64,000 bases of DNA. It comes from CAYNST01 sp964434105 (GTDB lineage: Bacteria > Pseudomonadota > Gammaproteobacteria > Pseudomonadales > Cellvibrionaceae). Every line of letters begins with the position of its first letter. The first letter of the stretch is position 1. The notes below the pieces were generated by a model. That model was not told the origin of the DNA. It saw nothing but the letters and a program-made list of their open reading frames with translations, and did no database searches. The stretch covers positions 1 through 64,000 of the forward strand of contig CAYSTJ010000021.1 of NCBI GenBank assembly GCA_964434105.1, given 5' to 3'. Positions 34,838-43,457 of this stretch are shown in pieces. The position numbers were made by a program, and so were the translations under genes.

Positions 34838-34941
34838 AGCTTTGGCCTTTACGTCAGCTGCCGGTGGAATCCGGGGGATTCGGTGCGACAGTGACAAAGT
34901 TTTGTCGTTAAACGTTAAAAAACAGGTCTGATTCGACAAGG

Positions 34942-34957
34942 AGCATAAAGCAGGCCA
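34942..34957 (-). promoter_or_regulatory. candidate sigma54 promoter of fliE
   Basis: Minus-strand TGGCCTGCTTTATGCT keeps GG and GC exactly 10 bases apart, with TGGC and TGCT intact but two -24 mismatches. Transcription would start near 34930, giving a leader of about 93 bases. In Pseudomonas fliE is activated by FleR with sigma54, and fleSR is adjacent here. The remainder of 34838-35211 shows no gene. Confidence 0.5.
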
Positions 34958-35211
34958 ACGCGGAAAAGGCTGTGACTGCAGAGGGAAAGATTAGAGGGGG
35001 GGTGGCCTGCGCGCTGGCACAGCGGCCACTGCCATAGACGGTTAAAATCTAAAAAAAGGTGGCAACCTATACGGTCAATATACCGTCAGGTTGATAATGC
35101 GAAATGGTCGACCGCCATTTCGCCTGAGTATGCGTGTTCCCGACGCGGCGGCAGCAGGCCGGCCCGTCTGGACGCCTCTGATACACGCAGTCCTGCCGGA
35201 CTGGTTACCGA

Positions 35212-35391
35212 TTAAAAATCGAAATCGTAGTTGCGGAGTTCACGCTGCAATCGCATCTCCTCCAGCTTGTTCTCAAGCCTCCTGCGGGCATCAACATTCA
35301 AATTTTTGGATTTGGGACTCTCCTCTTCAAAAACATCGTCGCCTGACAGATCATTTACATCAAGGGTTGCATCAAGAACCTCTACGCCCAT
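35212..35391 (-). CDS. small acidic conserved protein (PA3496-like), 59 aa
   Basis: A 59-codon frame between fliE and fleR with an excellent ribosome site (AGGAG, 8-base spacing). The N-terminal half is acidic (DVNDLSGDDVFEEESP); the C-terminal half is a charged helix, DARRRLENKLEEMRLQRELR, ending NYDFDF. The pattern of an acidic start, DARRRLE helix and YDFD-type end resembles the short PA3496-type proteins of pseudomonads; I recall the pattern but cannot confirm membership. Function unknown. It is not obviously flagellar and may be a single gene caught between operons. AT-rich sequence at 35400-35600 upstream probably holds its promoter. Confidence 0.7.
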   Translation of the reverse strand: MGVEVLDATLDVNDLSGDDVFEEESPKSKNLNVDARRRLENKLEEMRLQRELRNYDFDF

Positions 35392-35665
35392 ACTCTTTAC
35401 TCCTTTCAGCGATGAGATAAAATCGTCAACTAACCGACATGGGTCACCTATTAATACTACGAAACCATGCTTCCGGATTAAGGCGGAGTATGACGCCGAA
35501 TTATTTTTTTACAAAGTAGTTTTTTGTGAATTTTTTCTTAATTTCAAGAACTGTTTTTTCTTAGCGTCGGCGCACATAAAAACTTTTCATATCTAAGGGG
35601 CAACGCCTGTTTCGCAAAGCCCCTGAAGATTAATTCCAGCACTAAATATCTACCCCGGGACGCTA

Positions 35666-35929
35666 GGGTCTGTTGACGTTTCGTCATCGCCTCTGTTGTG
35701 CCTGAAAACGCGCCAATTTAGGCGCGACGAATGTGGTTTGGTCGCTCCAAATGAATGAGGAGCAACGACAAGTGGCGCGTTTTCAGGCACAACCCGAAGG
35801 GCTGGGGCCATTTTTCCGCCTGGCGTCGTTATCAGTCGCTTATTTGGGACCACCAAACCACGCTTCTTCTGCCTCGCCAGTCGAAAAAATGGCCGCCAGC
35901 AGTGGTGATGATGAAACGTCAACAGACCC
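35666..35929. mobile_element. 264-bp MITE with TA target-site duplication
   Basis: Terminal inverted repeats at 35666-35688 and 35908-35929 match except for one base, begin GGGTCTGTTGACG, and are flanked on both sides by TA (35664-35665 and 35930-35931). Inside lies a second, perfect 21-bp inverted repeat at 35695-35715 and 35773-35793. TA duplication is the mark of IS630/Tc1-mariner and IS427-type insertions. No transposase is encoded; reading frames across it on both strands are symmetric by-products of the repeats. It sits 5 bases after the fleR stop codon. Confidence 0.85.
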
Positions 35930-35934
35930 TAATG

Positions 35935-37389
35935 TCAGCCGTCCATCGCGTCCAGGTCGTATCCCAGTTCCCGCAGCCTCGCCAGCTTATAGCGCAGTGT
36001 GCGCGGGCTTACCCCCAGCCGATCGGCCGTATTCTTTTTGCTGCCCCGCTCCTGGCGCAGTGTTTTCAGGATTATCTCGAATTCCCGATGCCGCAGATCA
36101 TGGTCCAGCCCCTCCTCGTCCGGCCCGGTCGGCAGCCTGTGCTCGCTGGATCGCTCGTCGCCATTCCCGGGTGAATCTGTGACGTGTTCGTGCTCCGTCA
36201 GGACAGAAGGTTTAGCACTAAAAGTATTTTCGGGATTCAGACCGAGATCATGGGCTTCTATAAGATTGCCGGGCTGCAGGATCAAGGCGCGCTGCATGGT
36301 GTTGTCCAGCTCGCGCACGTTGCCCGGCCAGGCATAGTTGGTCAGGGCGCTGCGCGCACTCTCTCCCAGACGCACACCCCGTCTGTGCTGTCTGGCCGAA
36401 TGCGCGGCCAGAAAGCGTTCGGCCAGCGGCAGGATGTCCCCCGGCCGGTCCCGCAGTGGTGCCCACTGCAGTGGCAGCACGCTGAGCCGAAAATAGAGAT
36501 CCTCGCGAAACTTGCCTTCGGCAACCTGGCGACGTATTTCACGGTTGGATGTTGCGATCACGCGGACATCCAGCTTAATGCTGTGGCGGCCGCCAAGCCG
36601 CTCGACTTCGCGCTCCTGCAATACCCGTAGCAGCTTCGCCTGCAAACCGAGATCCATTTCCGAAATCTCATCCAACAACAGCGTACCGCCGTCCGCCTGC
36701 TCGAACTTGCCGGGCGACGACGTCGTCGCGCCCGTAAATGCGCCTTTTTCGTGGCCAAAGAGGGTTGATTCGAGCAGATTTTCCGGAATGGCGGCGCAGT
36801 TAATGGCAACAAATGGCTTTCGGTACCGGGACGATTGCCGGTGTATATAACGCGCCAGCACTTCCTTGCCGGTGCCCGATTCGCCCAATAGCAGGACGGT
36901 CGAATCCGATTGTGCGATTCGGGCCGCCAGCTCCAGCAAGCGACGGCTCGCCGGGTCCACGGCAATCAAGTTATCGTCATCCACCGATTGGCCGCAGTAG
37001 CGCTGCACCGTCCTGACCAGAACATCCGGCTCAAAAGGTTTGACCAGGTAATCCACAGCCCCGTCGCGCATGGCCTGGACGGAATCAGCGATACTGGCGT
37101 AGGCCGTGACCAGCAGCATCGGTACATGGGCATGATGCTGTCTGACTTCTCGCAGCAGATCGTGCCCGCTCATCGCCCCCATATTGACGTCAGAGACAAT
37201 CAGGTCAATGGTCGGATGCGACTCCAGCAGTAGCAGCGCATCCTCCGCCGACGGTGCGGCCAACGTCTGATACCCAGACAGCTGTAACGTGTCGATCAGT
37301 GCCTCACGCAGACCGGGATCGTCTTCCACAACAAGAATCAGCGCTTGCGATGTCTCGGCTATCGAACGGGCAGAAGCAAAAAGTCCCAT
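35935..37389 (-). CDS. fleR: sigma54-dependent response regulator FleR
   Basis: 484-aa NtrC-family activator: receiver (phospho-acceptor D67 in IVSDVNMG), AAA+ domain with Walker A GESGTGKE (169-176) and the sigma54-contact loop GAFTGA (216-221), and a C-terminal Fis-type helix-turn-helix (NTADRLGVSPRTLRYKLARLRELG, read as two parts). It sits with FleS upstream of fliE, the position of FleR in Pseudomonas, where it activates basal-body and hook genes. Its ATG overlaps the fleS stop (TAATG). Confidence 0.92.
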   Translation of the reverse strand: MGLFASARSIAETSQALILVVEDDPGLREALIDTLQLSGYQTLAAPSAEDALLLLESHPTIDLIVSDVNMGAMSGHDLLREVRQHHAHVPMLLVTAYASIADSVQAMRDGAVDYLVKPFEPDVLVRTVQRYCGQSVDDDNLIAVDPASRRLLELAARIAQSDSTVLLLGESGTGKEVLARYIHRQSSRYRKPFVAINCAAIPENLLESTLFGHEKGAFTGATTSSPGKFEQADGGTLLLDEISEMDLGLQAKLLRVLQEREVERLGGRHSIKLDVRVIATSNREIRRQVAEGKFREDLYFRLSVLPLQWAPLRDRPGDILPLAERFLAAHSARQHRRGVRLGESARSALTNYAWPGNVRELDNTMQRALILQPGNLIEAHDLGLNPENTFSAKPSVLTEHEHVTDSPGNGDERSSEHRLPTGPDEEGLDHDLRHREFEIILKTLRQERGSKKNTADRLGVSPRTLRYKLARLRELGYDLDAMDG

Positions 37390-38561
37390 TAATTGATGTC
37401 CTCTTCAGTATACAGACGCGGAAGGCTAAGCACCGCGCGGCAACCCGCTCCAGCCCGCGACTCAAGCCGGAATTCACCGCCGTGAGCGCTGGCAACCGAT
37501 CGCACCACCGCCAATCCGAGACCAGTGCCCTGGGATTTGCTGGTATAAAAGGTTTCCTGTGCGAGCGCCAGCTCCTCCGGTGTCATACCCTTGCCGTTAT
37601 CGGTCACCATCACCGTCAGTTTGCCCGGCTCGGCAGCGACAGGGGCAATCCTGACTTCCAGCGATGCCTGCGGGCCACAGGCCTGCAGTGCGTTGTCGAT
37701 CAAGTTCATGACCGCGCTTATCAAAGCCTCCCGATTACATCGGATTTCTTCATCCGGCATATCGTTAATCCAGCGACATTCGCAGCGCCCGGACATAATC
37801 ACCTCACTGGCATCGCGCAGGCCGCTTTCCAGATCCGCCAGAGTGACGAGGTCATTCAGCGGAAGCTGCTGGCGCACAAACAGCAGCATGTCCCGCACCT
37901 GGCGCTCCATATGTCGTAATCGGCTCTGCAGTTTTCCCGAAAACACCTGCCGCTGGCTTTCTGTGAGAGTGGCATTGGTCAGGTGATCGGCATACAGCAG
38001 CGCAGCACTCAAGGGCGTTCTAACCTGATGCGCCAGGGCTGAGACCATCTTGCCCATGGCCGACAACCGCTCACTGTGGCTGACCCGACGCTGCAACTCG
38101 CGCGTCTGCGTCTGATCCGTCAGCAATATGATTTGACCTTCTTCCCCCAGCGAGGCCGTCGCGAGGCTGATACGCCCGCCGGTCACCGTGGTAATTTCAA
38201 GACCGTCATCGCTGCGCGGGGCGAAGCACGTCACGATAAGATCCCGCCAGCGCTGTCCGTCCAACGCCCGCCCCAGCATCCGGCGGGCTGCCGGATTGCT
38301 CTGTACCACCTGTCCGCGGGCGTTCAGCACAACAACACCGCCAGGAAGTACTTCGATCAGTGTCTGAAATCGTTTTGCCAGTTGCTGCTTTTGAGTCAGT
38401 TCAGCATCTTTGTGAGCCGCCATAATGTCGAGGTCGCGAGTGAGCGTCGCAACATGCCCTTCCAGCATGCGATAGGCCCTGGCCAGGGTACCGTCAGGAC
38501 CCGGCCGGCCGGCGTTTTCAGGTTCATCCCGCAGCAGGCCGGATGGATTGACCTTCGACAT
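37389..38561 (-). CDS. fleS: flagellar two-component sensor kinase FleS
   Basis: 390 aa, soluble (no membrane helix): a coiled-coil-like N-terminal part, a PAS domain (about 65-160, LIEVLPGGVVVLNARGQVVQSNPAARRMLG split), HisKA with the phospho-His in SALAHQVRTPLSAAL, and HATPase_c (VMNLIDNALQAC, VTDNGKGM, GTGLGLAVVRSV). GGGAG lies 8 bases before the ATG. It phosphorylates FleR. A perfect sigma54 promoter lies 50-70 bases upstream, as expected for FleQ-controlled fleSR. Confidence 0.92.
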   Translation of the reverse strand: MSKVNPSGLLRDEPENAGRPGPDGTLARAYRMLEGHVATLTRDLDIMAAHKDAELTQKQQLAKRFQTLIEVLPGGVVVLNARGQVVQSNPAARRMLGRALDGQRWRDLIVTCFAPRSDDGLEITTVTGGRISLATASLGEEGQIILLTDQTQTRELQRRVSHSERLSAMGKMVSALAHQVRTPLSAALLYADHLTNATLTESQRQVFSGKLQSRLRHMERQVRDMLLFVRQQLPLNDLVTLADLESGLRDASEVIMSGRCECRWINDMPDEEIRCNREALISAVMNLIDNALQACGPQASLEVRIAPVAAEPGKLTVMVTDNGKGMTPEELALAQETFYTSKSQGTGLGLAVVRSVASAHGGEFRLESRAGAGCRAVLSLPRLYTEEDIN

Positions 38562-38612
38562 AATTAGGCTCCCGACGGTTAACCGTCATCCTCATGGCAT
38601 TTACAGGGCTAG

Positions 38613-38628
38613 AGCAAAGCAGGTGCCA
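38613..38628 (-). promoter_or_regulatory. sigma54 promoter of fleSR
   Basis: Minus-strand TGGCACCTGCTTTGCT matches both core elements exactly. The predicted start near 38602 leaves a leader of about 40 bases before fleS. This requires an enhancer-binding activator such as FleQ, whose gene is not in the window. Confidence 0.85.
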
Positions 38629-38838
38629 AAGTCCGCCTTCGGTCAAAGCAGCCACCCCGACCCGGGCGGGTTTTGGTCCGAACGGCATAAAACCCATGAA
38701 TTTCAAGCGTATCAAACGGTCACTGTGATAAAATCGCCGCGCGGCGCCGCCGGTCAAAGATTTGACGCGGCAGTCCATGCCAGACAATCCGGTGACGACC
38801 GTCGGGCGTAATGGAGATGTAACGTTCAGCTCGTTTCA

Positions 38839-39044
38839 TAACTGTTCAGATTGCGTCCAGATTTGTTCAGAGCAAGGCGAAAAATGTGAGTTTACTCGTG
38901 TCAATACGCCGCGCATCCTGCGCGTCGCCCTCCGGGCCGCCTGGGCAGGCGTTCAAACCTGTTCCCGACAGGTTTGTGACCATTTTTTTTACGCGGCTTT
39001 ATTTGTAGGTTAAGGAGCAAATCGGGGCATGAGCTGAATAGTTA
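38839..39044 (+). repeat. dispersed repeat, copy 2 (~206 bp)
   Basis: Same element and orientation as 28194-28381: it begins TAACTGTTCAG and ends CTGAATAGTTA, with long identical blocks (for example the AGCAAGGCGAAAAATGTGAG segment). This copy has a short extra stretch (TTTATTTGTAGGTTAAGGAG) near its right end. It is flanked by CA on both sides, a possible 2-bp duplication. A third fragment resembling only the left end occurs at 39089-39107. Confidence 0.75.
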
Positions 39045-39141
39045 CAGGGAGATAAAATATTAAACGGGCGTAACGATCTGGCTCCTGTCATAATTTTTCA
39101 GATTGCGCCTAATAAACCTGCCCACCCTTTGGAGAATACCG

Positions 39142-39501
39142 ATGAATCTGTTACTGTCCTGGCTGATCCTGTCGTTCGCGGTCTGGCTGACAGCCGCCAT
39201 ATTGCCCGGCTTCCACATCAAGAACTACAAAAGCGCATTAATAGTCTCTTTCATTTTCGGGCTACTCAATCTGTTGCTCGGCTGGCTGTTCTTCGCGGTC
39301 TTTACCGTACTGACGCTGGGTATTGCCTGGCTGCTGGCATTTATCACCCGCTGGATCATCAATGCCATCCTGCTGAAGATTACCGACAAGCTCACCAACC
39401 ATCTCACTATCGACAGCTTTGGCTGGGCGCTTGTGGGCGCGCTGATGATATCGGCGATTGGCACTGTGGGGCAGTGGCTGCTGCTGGGCGCCCTGAGCTG
39501 A
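39142..39501 (+). CDS. phage holin family (holin-4 superfamily) small membrane protein
   Basis: 119 aa with four predicted membrane helices: MNLLLSWLILSFAVWLTAAI, about 35-55, about 57-78 and about 98-118. GFHIKNYKSALIVSFIFGLLN is characteristic of the Phage_holin_4_2 family, common chromosomal membrane proteins despite the name. The ATG at 39142 has GGAG at 7-base spacing; an upstream ATG at 39103 lacks one. It stands alone next to the repeat; function unknown. Confidence 0.8.
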   Translation: MNLLLSWLILSFAVWLTAAILPGFHIKNYKSALIVSFIFGLLNLLLGWLFFAVFTVLTLGIAWLLAFITRWIINAILLKITDKLTNHLTIDSFGWALVGALMISAIGTVGQWLLLGALS

Positions 39502-40066
39502 TTGGCCCAGGATGACACTCGCTTCCGGATTTCAAATCTGTCGATCACACACTCAATAGAAGCGATTGCAGGAACGGTGACGCACGCAGCGTCTGGCGCG
39601 GCCTCTTCCCGGCGCGCCATCAAAAATTCATATCCGGGTCGCCGCGCGTCATGCAAGCGCTGAGGATTATTTTCTGAATCGATGGGAATTCAGCCGGTTC
39701 ATTGGAATGACACAGCCAATTCGGGGGGTTACAATCTTCAAAGCAACGTCGGTGAACGCGCAATCCCTGAATGGATAATTTCTCATTGAAAGCCTGCCGG
39801 GCGTACCGCCTTTCAGCGCCATGAACGAAAGGTCACCTATCCCTGGCAACCGTTTTTCACAGCAGGCTCTACCTTATATCCACCGATTTCGTTATCGCGT
39901 TTAGCTATTAAAATGTGAACCAAGAGCACAATTTTTCATTTTTGTGACACGATTTGCCGCCTTTTCCCGATGCCATCTTGATTTTGCACCCTGAAAAAGT
40001 CAGTCTGATTGATCAACATTCAAACAGTCAAATGGACTTTTTGATGGCTTAATACGGTATTACACC
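39502..40066. other. intergenic region before the CHI-TonB gene
   Basis: No convincing gene in 565 bases; minus-strand frames here (39225-39656, 39667-39849) lack ribosome sites and family resemblance. The last 170 bases are AT-rich and probably promoter-bearing. An 8-bp inverted repeat (AAAAAGTC at 39994, GACTTTTT at 40035) brackets sequence just upstream of the next gene. Confidence 0.4.
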
Positions 40067-41326
40067 ATGCAAAAATTCCCAAAAGTGGCTATCACCCGAT
40101 GCCTGACGCTGCTATTACTGCTGTACGGTAGTAGTAGCTATGCCGAGCTGCTCCTCAATGGTATAGCCACGCACACCCGGTTTGGTCAGGAGCAGTTCCT
40201 CGCAGCCGTTTACGCAACGACACTGACGTCGGATGACGCAGCATTGTTGCAATCCACTGATGCCAAAGCACTCGAAGTGCGCATAATCGACCAACAGATT
40301 TTTCCACGACGGTTTCAACGCATGTGGATTGAGGGTGTTGCAATCAACGCCAGCGATCAGGAGCTGGAACAGTACGCGCAGATAATGGCCGATTTCAGCA
40401 ATATGCTGACGATTCAATTGCGCCCTGGGGATATTTTCAGAATGGAAAATGACCCCGCATCCGGCATGGTCGTGTCACTGAATGATGTACCCCTCGGCCA
40501 AATCGATGACCCGGGCTTTATCAACCTGTTGCTCCGCTCCTGGATCGGATCGGTCCCGCTTTCTTCTGACTTCAAGGCATTTTTGCTGGCTGCAGGCACT
40601 GTGGACAGCGATCTGCGACGCCGCTTTACCAACCTCGTGCCGTCGGAAGAACGTAAGTCCCTGATAGTCGCCACACTGGATGGCACTGCAGCTCAACCAT
40701 CGGCACAGCAGTCGGCGACCGTTTCCGCGCCGCCTTCTTCGCCCATGCCGGCCCTACCCGCCACACCACCGGCCACCGAAACGCCATTAACCGTAAACCA
40801 GGTTGAATTGGCCAACGCCGCTGCTTTTGTGCCGGACGATGCACAAGAGACAGCGCCATCAGTACAGAGCCGTAGCGACGACATCTCGGTTATCGCTGCG
40901 TCGGACAACCCCAACAGGACTACCGCGGTTACTTCGCCACCACAAACCATGACGACGGCCGCCTTGATGCGACAGAACGATCGTGCTACCCCGTCCCGCC
41001 AAATTGCACCACCAGCCACCAGCGCCGAGAGCATTCTCAGTGAACAGCGCTACCTCACTCAATTAATCACCTGGACACAAAGCTTCGCAAAATATCCAAA
41101 ACGGGCCCTGCGAAGAGGTCGGGAGGGTACGGTCCGGTTAACAGTTACAATTAACCGGTACGGGGAAGTCAAACGCATTGACTATGAAGAAAAATCACGG
41201 TTTGACTTGCTCAATGAAGCCGCTGAACAAGCCATCAAAGACGCCAGCCCCTATCCGTCACTGCCCGAAGGCCTGGAAGACCGCGAGTTTCAGTTTACGG
41301 TGCCGATAACTTTTCACCTGCAGTAG
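40067..41326 (+). CDS. secreted chalcone isomerase-like domain fused to a TonB C-terminal domain
   Basis: 419 aa: signal peptide (1-26, cleavage likely after SSYA), a chalcone isomerase-like domain (about 27-190; GIATHTRFGQEQFLAAVYAT, RRFQRMWIEGV, PGDIFRM, LLRSWIGSVPLSSDFK), a Pro/Ala/Thr-rich linker (about 210-325), and a TonB C-terminal domain (about 330-419; YPKRALRRGREGTVRLTVTI, YPSLPEGL, FTVPITFHLQ). Ordinary TonB is held in the inner membrane by an uncleaved helix; this protein appears to be released to the periplasm. Bacterial CHI-like domains have no established enzymatic role. No exbBD genes are nearby. The combination is the notable point. Confidence 0.8.
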   Translation: MQKFPKVAITRCLTLLLLLYGSSSYAELLLNGIATHTRFGQEQFLAAVYATTLTSDDAALLQSTDAKALEVRIIDQQIFPRRFQRMWIEGVAINASDQELEQYAQIMADFSNMLTIQLRPGDIFRMENDPASGMVVSLNDVPLGQIDDPGFINLLLRSWIGSVPLSSDFKAFLLAAGTVDSDLRRRFTNLVPSEERKSLIVATLDGTAAQPSAQQSATVSAPPSSPMPALPATPPATETPLTVNQVELANAAAFVPDDAQETAPSVQSRSDDISVIAASDNPNRTTAVTSPPQTMTTAALMRQNDRATPSRQIAPPATSAESILSEQRYLTQLITWTQSFAKYPKRALRRGREGTVRLTVTINRYGEVKRIDYEEKSRFDLLNEAAEQAIKDASPYPSLPEGLEDREFQFTVPITFHLQ

Positions 41327-41425
41327 ATTCGACGCTGGCCGGCATAACGACCAGCAACTGGAGCAAGAGCAGATCAGCATCGACCGTGAGCCAGGCTCCC
41401 GGACCACCACAGAGCCACCCGGCGC

Positions 41426-41599
41426 CTAGTGCCTTAGAATCACGTAAAGCGCATGGATGATGCCGGGAATATAGCCGAATAAAGTGAGCAGAATATTCAG
41501 CCAGAAATGCCCCTTCAACCCAACTTCCATAAACACACCAACCGGCGGCAGCAATATGGCAAAAATGATTTTGATCGGGTCTGTTGCAGTAAAAGCCAT
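41426..41599 (-). CDS. YqaE/Pmp3 family stress membrane protein, 57 aa
   Basis: 57-codon gene encoding two membrane helices with the family pattern: IIFAILLPPVGVFMEVGLKG, then FWLNILLTLFGYIPGIIHALYVIL. Pmp3/YqaE proteins are small inner-membrane proteins linked to stress and membrane potential. GGGA lies about 8 bases before the ATG. It lies tail-to-tail with the CHI-TonB gene. Confidence 0.88.
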   Translation of the reverse strand: MAFTATDPIKIIFAILLPPVGVFMEVGLKGHFWLNILLTLFGYIPGIIHALYVILRH

Positions 41600-41926
41600 G
41601 GTAGTTATCCCATTTTGAGTTGTTGGTTACGAGCGAGGGTGTTGTTCACCCGGGTTAATGGACTTGAACTGTCCGTCTTTATTATTGCCTGGCTTCGCGT
41701 GACCCTACGGAACAAGCGTCCTGTACTGCCCACGAATCCATTGGCGCGCCCCGTGCTGGACTCTCCGGGGGGTTACCGGGGGATCCAGGCACATACTGTC
41801 CAGGCACGTACTGACTAGCATGCACCGTGCCATCGTTAACCGGACCAACGGTCTGCCACCTGAAAACAGCCTGCCCTGCCGCCGGCAGCACACCACACGA
41901 TAACCCCGCGCACGGTACGCAACCCA
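41600..41926. other. intergenic region with a 15-bp tandem duplication
   Basis: No gene is supported. A 15-bp unit beginning CCAGGCAC is duplicated in tandem at 41785-41799 and 41800-41814 with two differences. The minus-strand frame 41682-41927 that crosses it has no ribosome site and no recognisable domain. Confidence 0.35.
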
Positions 41927-42385
41927 TTACGCGTTAATGTTTACGACACCCTGCAGGTGTTTGCGTAAATCATGCAACGGTATATGCGTGTAATCCCTGT
42001 TTATCTCGGCTCGCACTTTGTCCTGCACTTTAGCCGGCAGGTGCTTTCGCAAAATACCCAAAGCCTTGGGCGCAGCCGCTATAATCAGTTCATCAAACTG
42101 TTGAACCTGGCGTTCAATAAATTCGGCCACCCGCCCCAGAAACCGAAACTCCTCATAAGCTTTCGGATCGGTTTGCGGCTCCATTGCACTGCGCGCCTCG
42201 CTCGACGCAGGATTGGCAAACCCCCTCCCGGGGTTATCCGTCACCAGATCTCGCGTCGCGAGGTTGGCGTGTTCGAATTCACCCTCAGGAACAACCTTTA
42301 GCTGCCCATCCGGGCCCTGATACTCGACAACCTTCGCCGAACTGGCGTCAGCAACTACAATCCAGATTCGATGATTTGTTTTCAT
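41927..42385 (-). CDS. host attachment family protein
   Basis: 152 aa: WIVVADASSAKVVEYQGPDGQL at the N-terminus, the middle FLGRVAEFIERQVQQFDELIIAAAPKALGILRKHL and a basic C-terminal segment, as in the family named for a protein required for attachment to host cells. In free-living proteobacteria its function is unknown and it often sits among stress genes. The ATG at 42385 (MKTNHRIW) has GGAG 6 bases upstream; the open frame to 42502 adds an implausible N-terminus. Confidence 0.85.
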   Translation of the reverse strand: MKTNHRIWIVVADASSAKVVEYQGPDGQLKVVPEGEFEHANLATRDLVTDNPGRGFANPASSEARSAMEPQTDPKAYEEFRFLGRVAEFIERQVQQFDELIIAAAPKALGILRKHLPAKVQDKVRAEINRDYTHIPLHDLRKHLQGVVNINA

Positions 42386-42861
42386 AGTGCGCTCCTCTTG
42401 CTGTTCTGGCAATGCCTGAATGCATCGACTGTGCCGCAACACAACACCCTGGCTCACGAACGGAACGCCATCCAGGCAAAACCAGAAACCTTGCAGAGAC
42501 ATGAGGAATTATTAAAGAATGGCGCTTAAGTAAAAAATACTGCAGGATCAAAGACCCTGCCATCAATAGCGACAGTCACCGTGACCACAAACCATGCGAC
42601 GGCGATTTCAGGAAAATACGGCAATAACTTCACGCGTTTGCATAATATTCAATACAAAGAGACCTATAATCCGCCTTTGGCGCCTGCCAGAGCGCCGGCG
42701 CCCCCCAGCAGAACGCATCCTGATTTTCCGGCCCACACACCTTTCATACTTCTTATACGTCGGTAGAGAACACGCGTTTAATGACGGCATGCTCTTTGCG
42801 TTCGACGAACACCCTGCGAACGTTTTGCATTGACCTACCTGCCTGTTACCGAGGAAACCAC
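42386..42861. other. intergenic region between two divergent stress genes
   Basis: 476 bases separating the host-attachment gene (-) and the copper-binding protein gene (+), so it must hold both promoters. No specific operator could be identified. Short frames on both strands have no family resemblance. Confidence 0.35.
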
Positions 42862-43191
42862 ATGTCTCATGATAGATACCGTGACTGCATACAGGCATGC
42901 TACGCTTGTGCAGCCGCCTGCGACCACTGCGCCACCGCCTGCCTGGCCGAAGACAACGTAACAGCCATGGAAAACTGCATCCGAACCGATATTGATTGCG
43001 CCGATATCTGTCGTCTGGCCGCCGCCGCAATGGCTCGAGGCAGCGACTCAGCGTCCGCAATTTGTCGTCTCTGTGCCGCCATCTGTGACCGATGCGCTGC
43101 CGAGTGTGGCAAACACGAACACGACCATTGTAAGAACTGTGCAAAAGCGTGTCGCGACTGCGCCGAAGCATGTCGAGCTATGGCCGCGTAA
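42862..43191 (+). CDS. four-helix bundle copper-binding protein (DUF326/Csp-like)
   Basis: 109 aa with 19 cysteines arranged along predicted helices (CIQACYACAAACDHCATAC, CADICRLAAAAM, CRLCAAICDRCAAECGKHEH, CKNCAKACRDCAEAC). This is the pattern of small four-helix Cys-rich proteins related to copper storage protein Csp, which bind many Cu(I) ions inside the bundle. No signal peptide from the ATG at 42862, which has GAGG 7 bases upstream, so it is the cytosolic type. Copper buffering is inferred from the family. Confidence 0.85.
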   Translation: MSHDRYRDCIQACYACAAACDHCATACLAEDNVTAMENCIRTDIDCADICRLAAAAMARGSDSASAICRLCAAICDRCAAECGKHEHDHCKNCAKACRDCAEACRAMAA

Positions 43192-43457
43192 ACTAGGCTT
43201 TTTTGCTTCTCTCCCTATAGGTCCACGAAGCCCTATGTGTCAACCTGAGCCCATACACTACCTGTATGAGTTAATATAGATCTCAGGGCCATGCTCAGGA
43301 ATGACTTCAATGCCAAAACCACCGTTCAACCAAGAAAGTAGTCAGGTCACACCGCTTCAGACTTTCTCAAAAAAAGGTGCCCGCATATGCTAAGGGCAAG
43401 TGGGCGGATTTAACAGCGCTTACTATATGGTTACCGTAAGACCCAAACATATAGCTC

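Noticed and set aside
35650..36182. Frames on both strands covering the MITE (35650-35922 and 35733-36182)
   Set aside because: Both are produced by the element's inverted repeats and share mirrored peptide pieces; no ribosome site or transposase motif.
41682..41927. 81-codon minus-strand frame with a QYVPGQYVPG repeat
   Set aside because: The repeat comes from the tandem DNA duplication; no ribosome site and no family.
43192..43457. Possible small RNA or gene between the copper protein and the polysaccharide operon
   Set aside because: No hairpin-plus-T-run, promoter or frame with a ribosome site could be supported.
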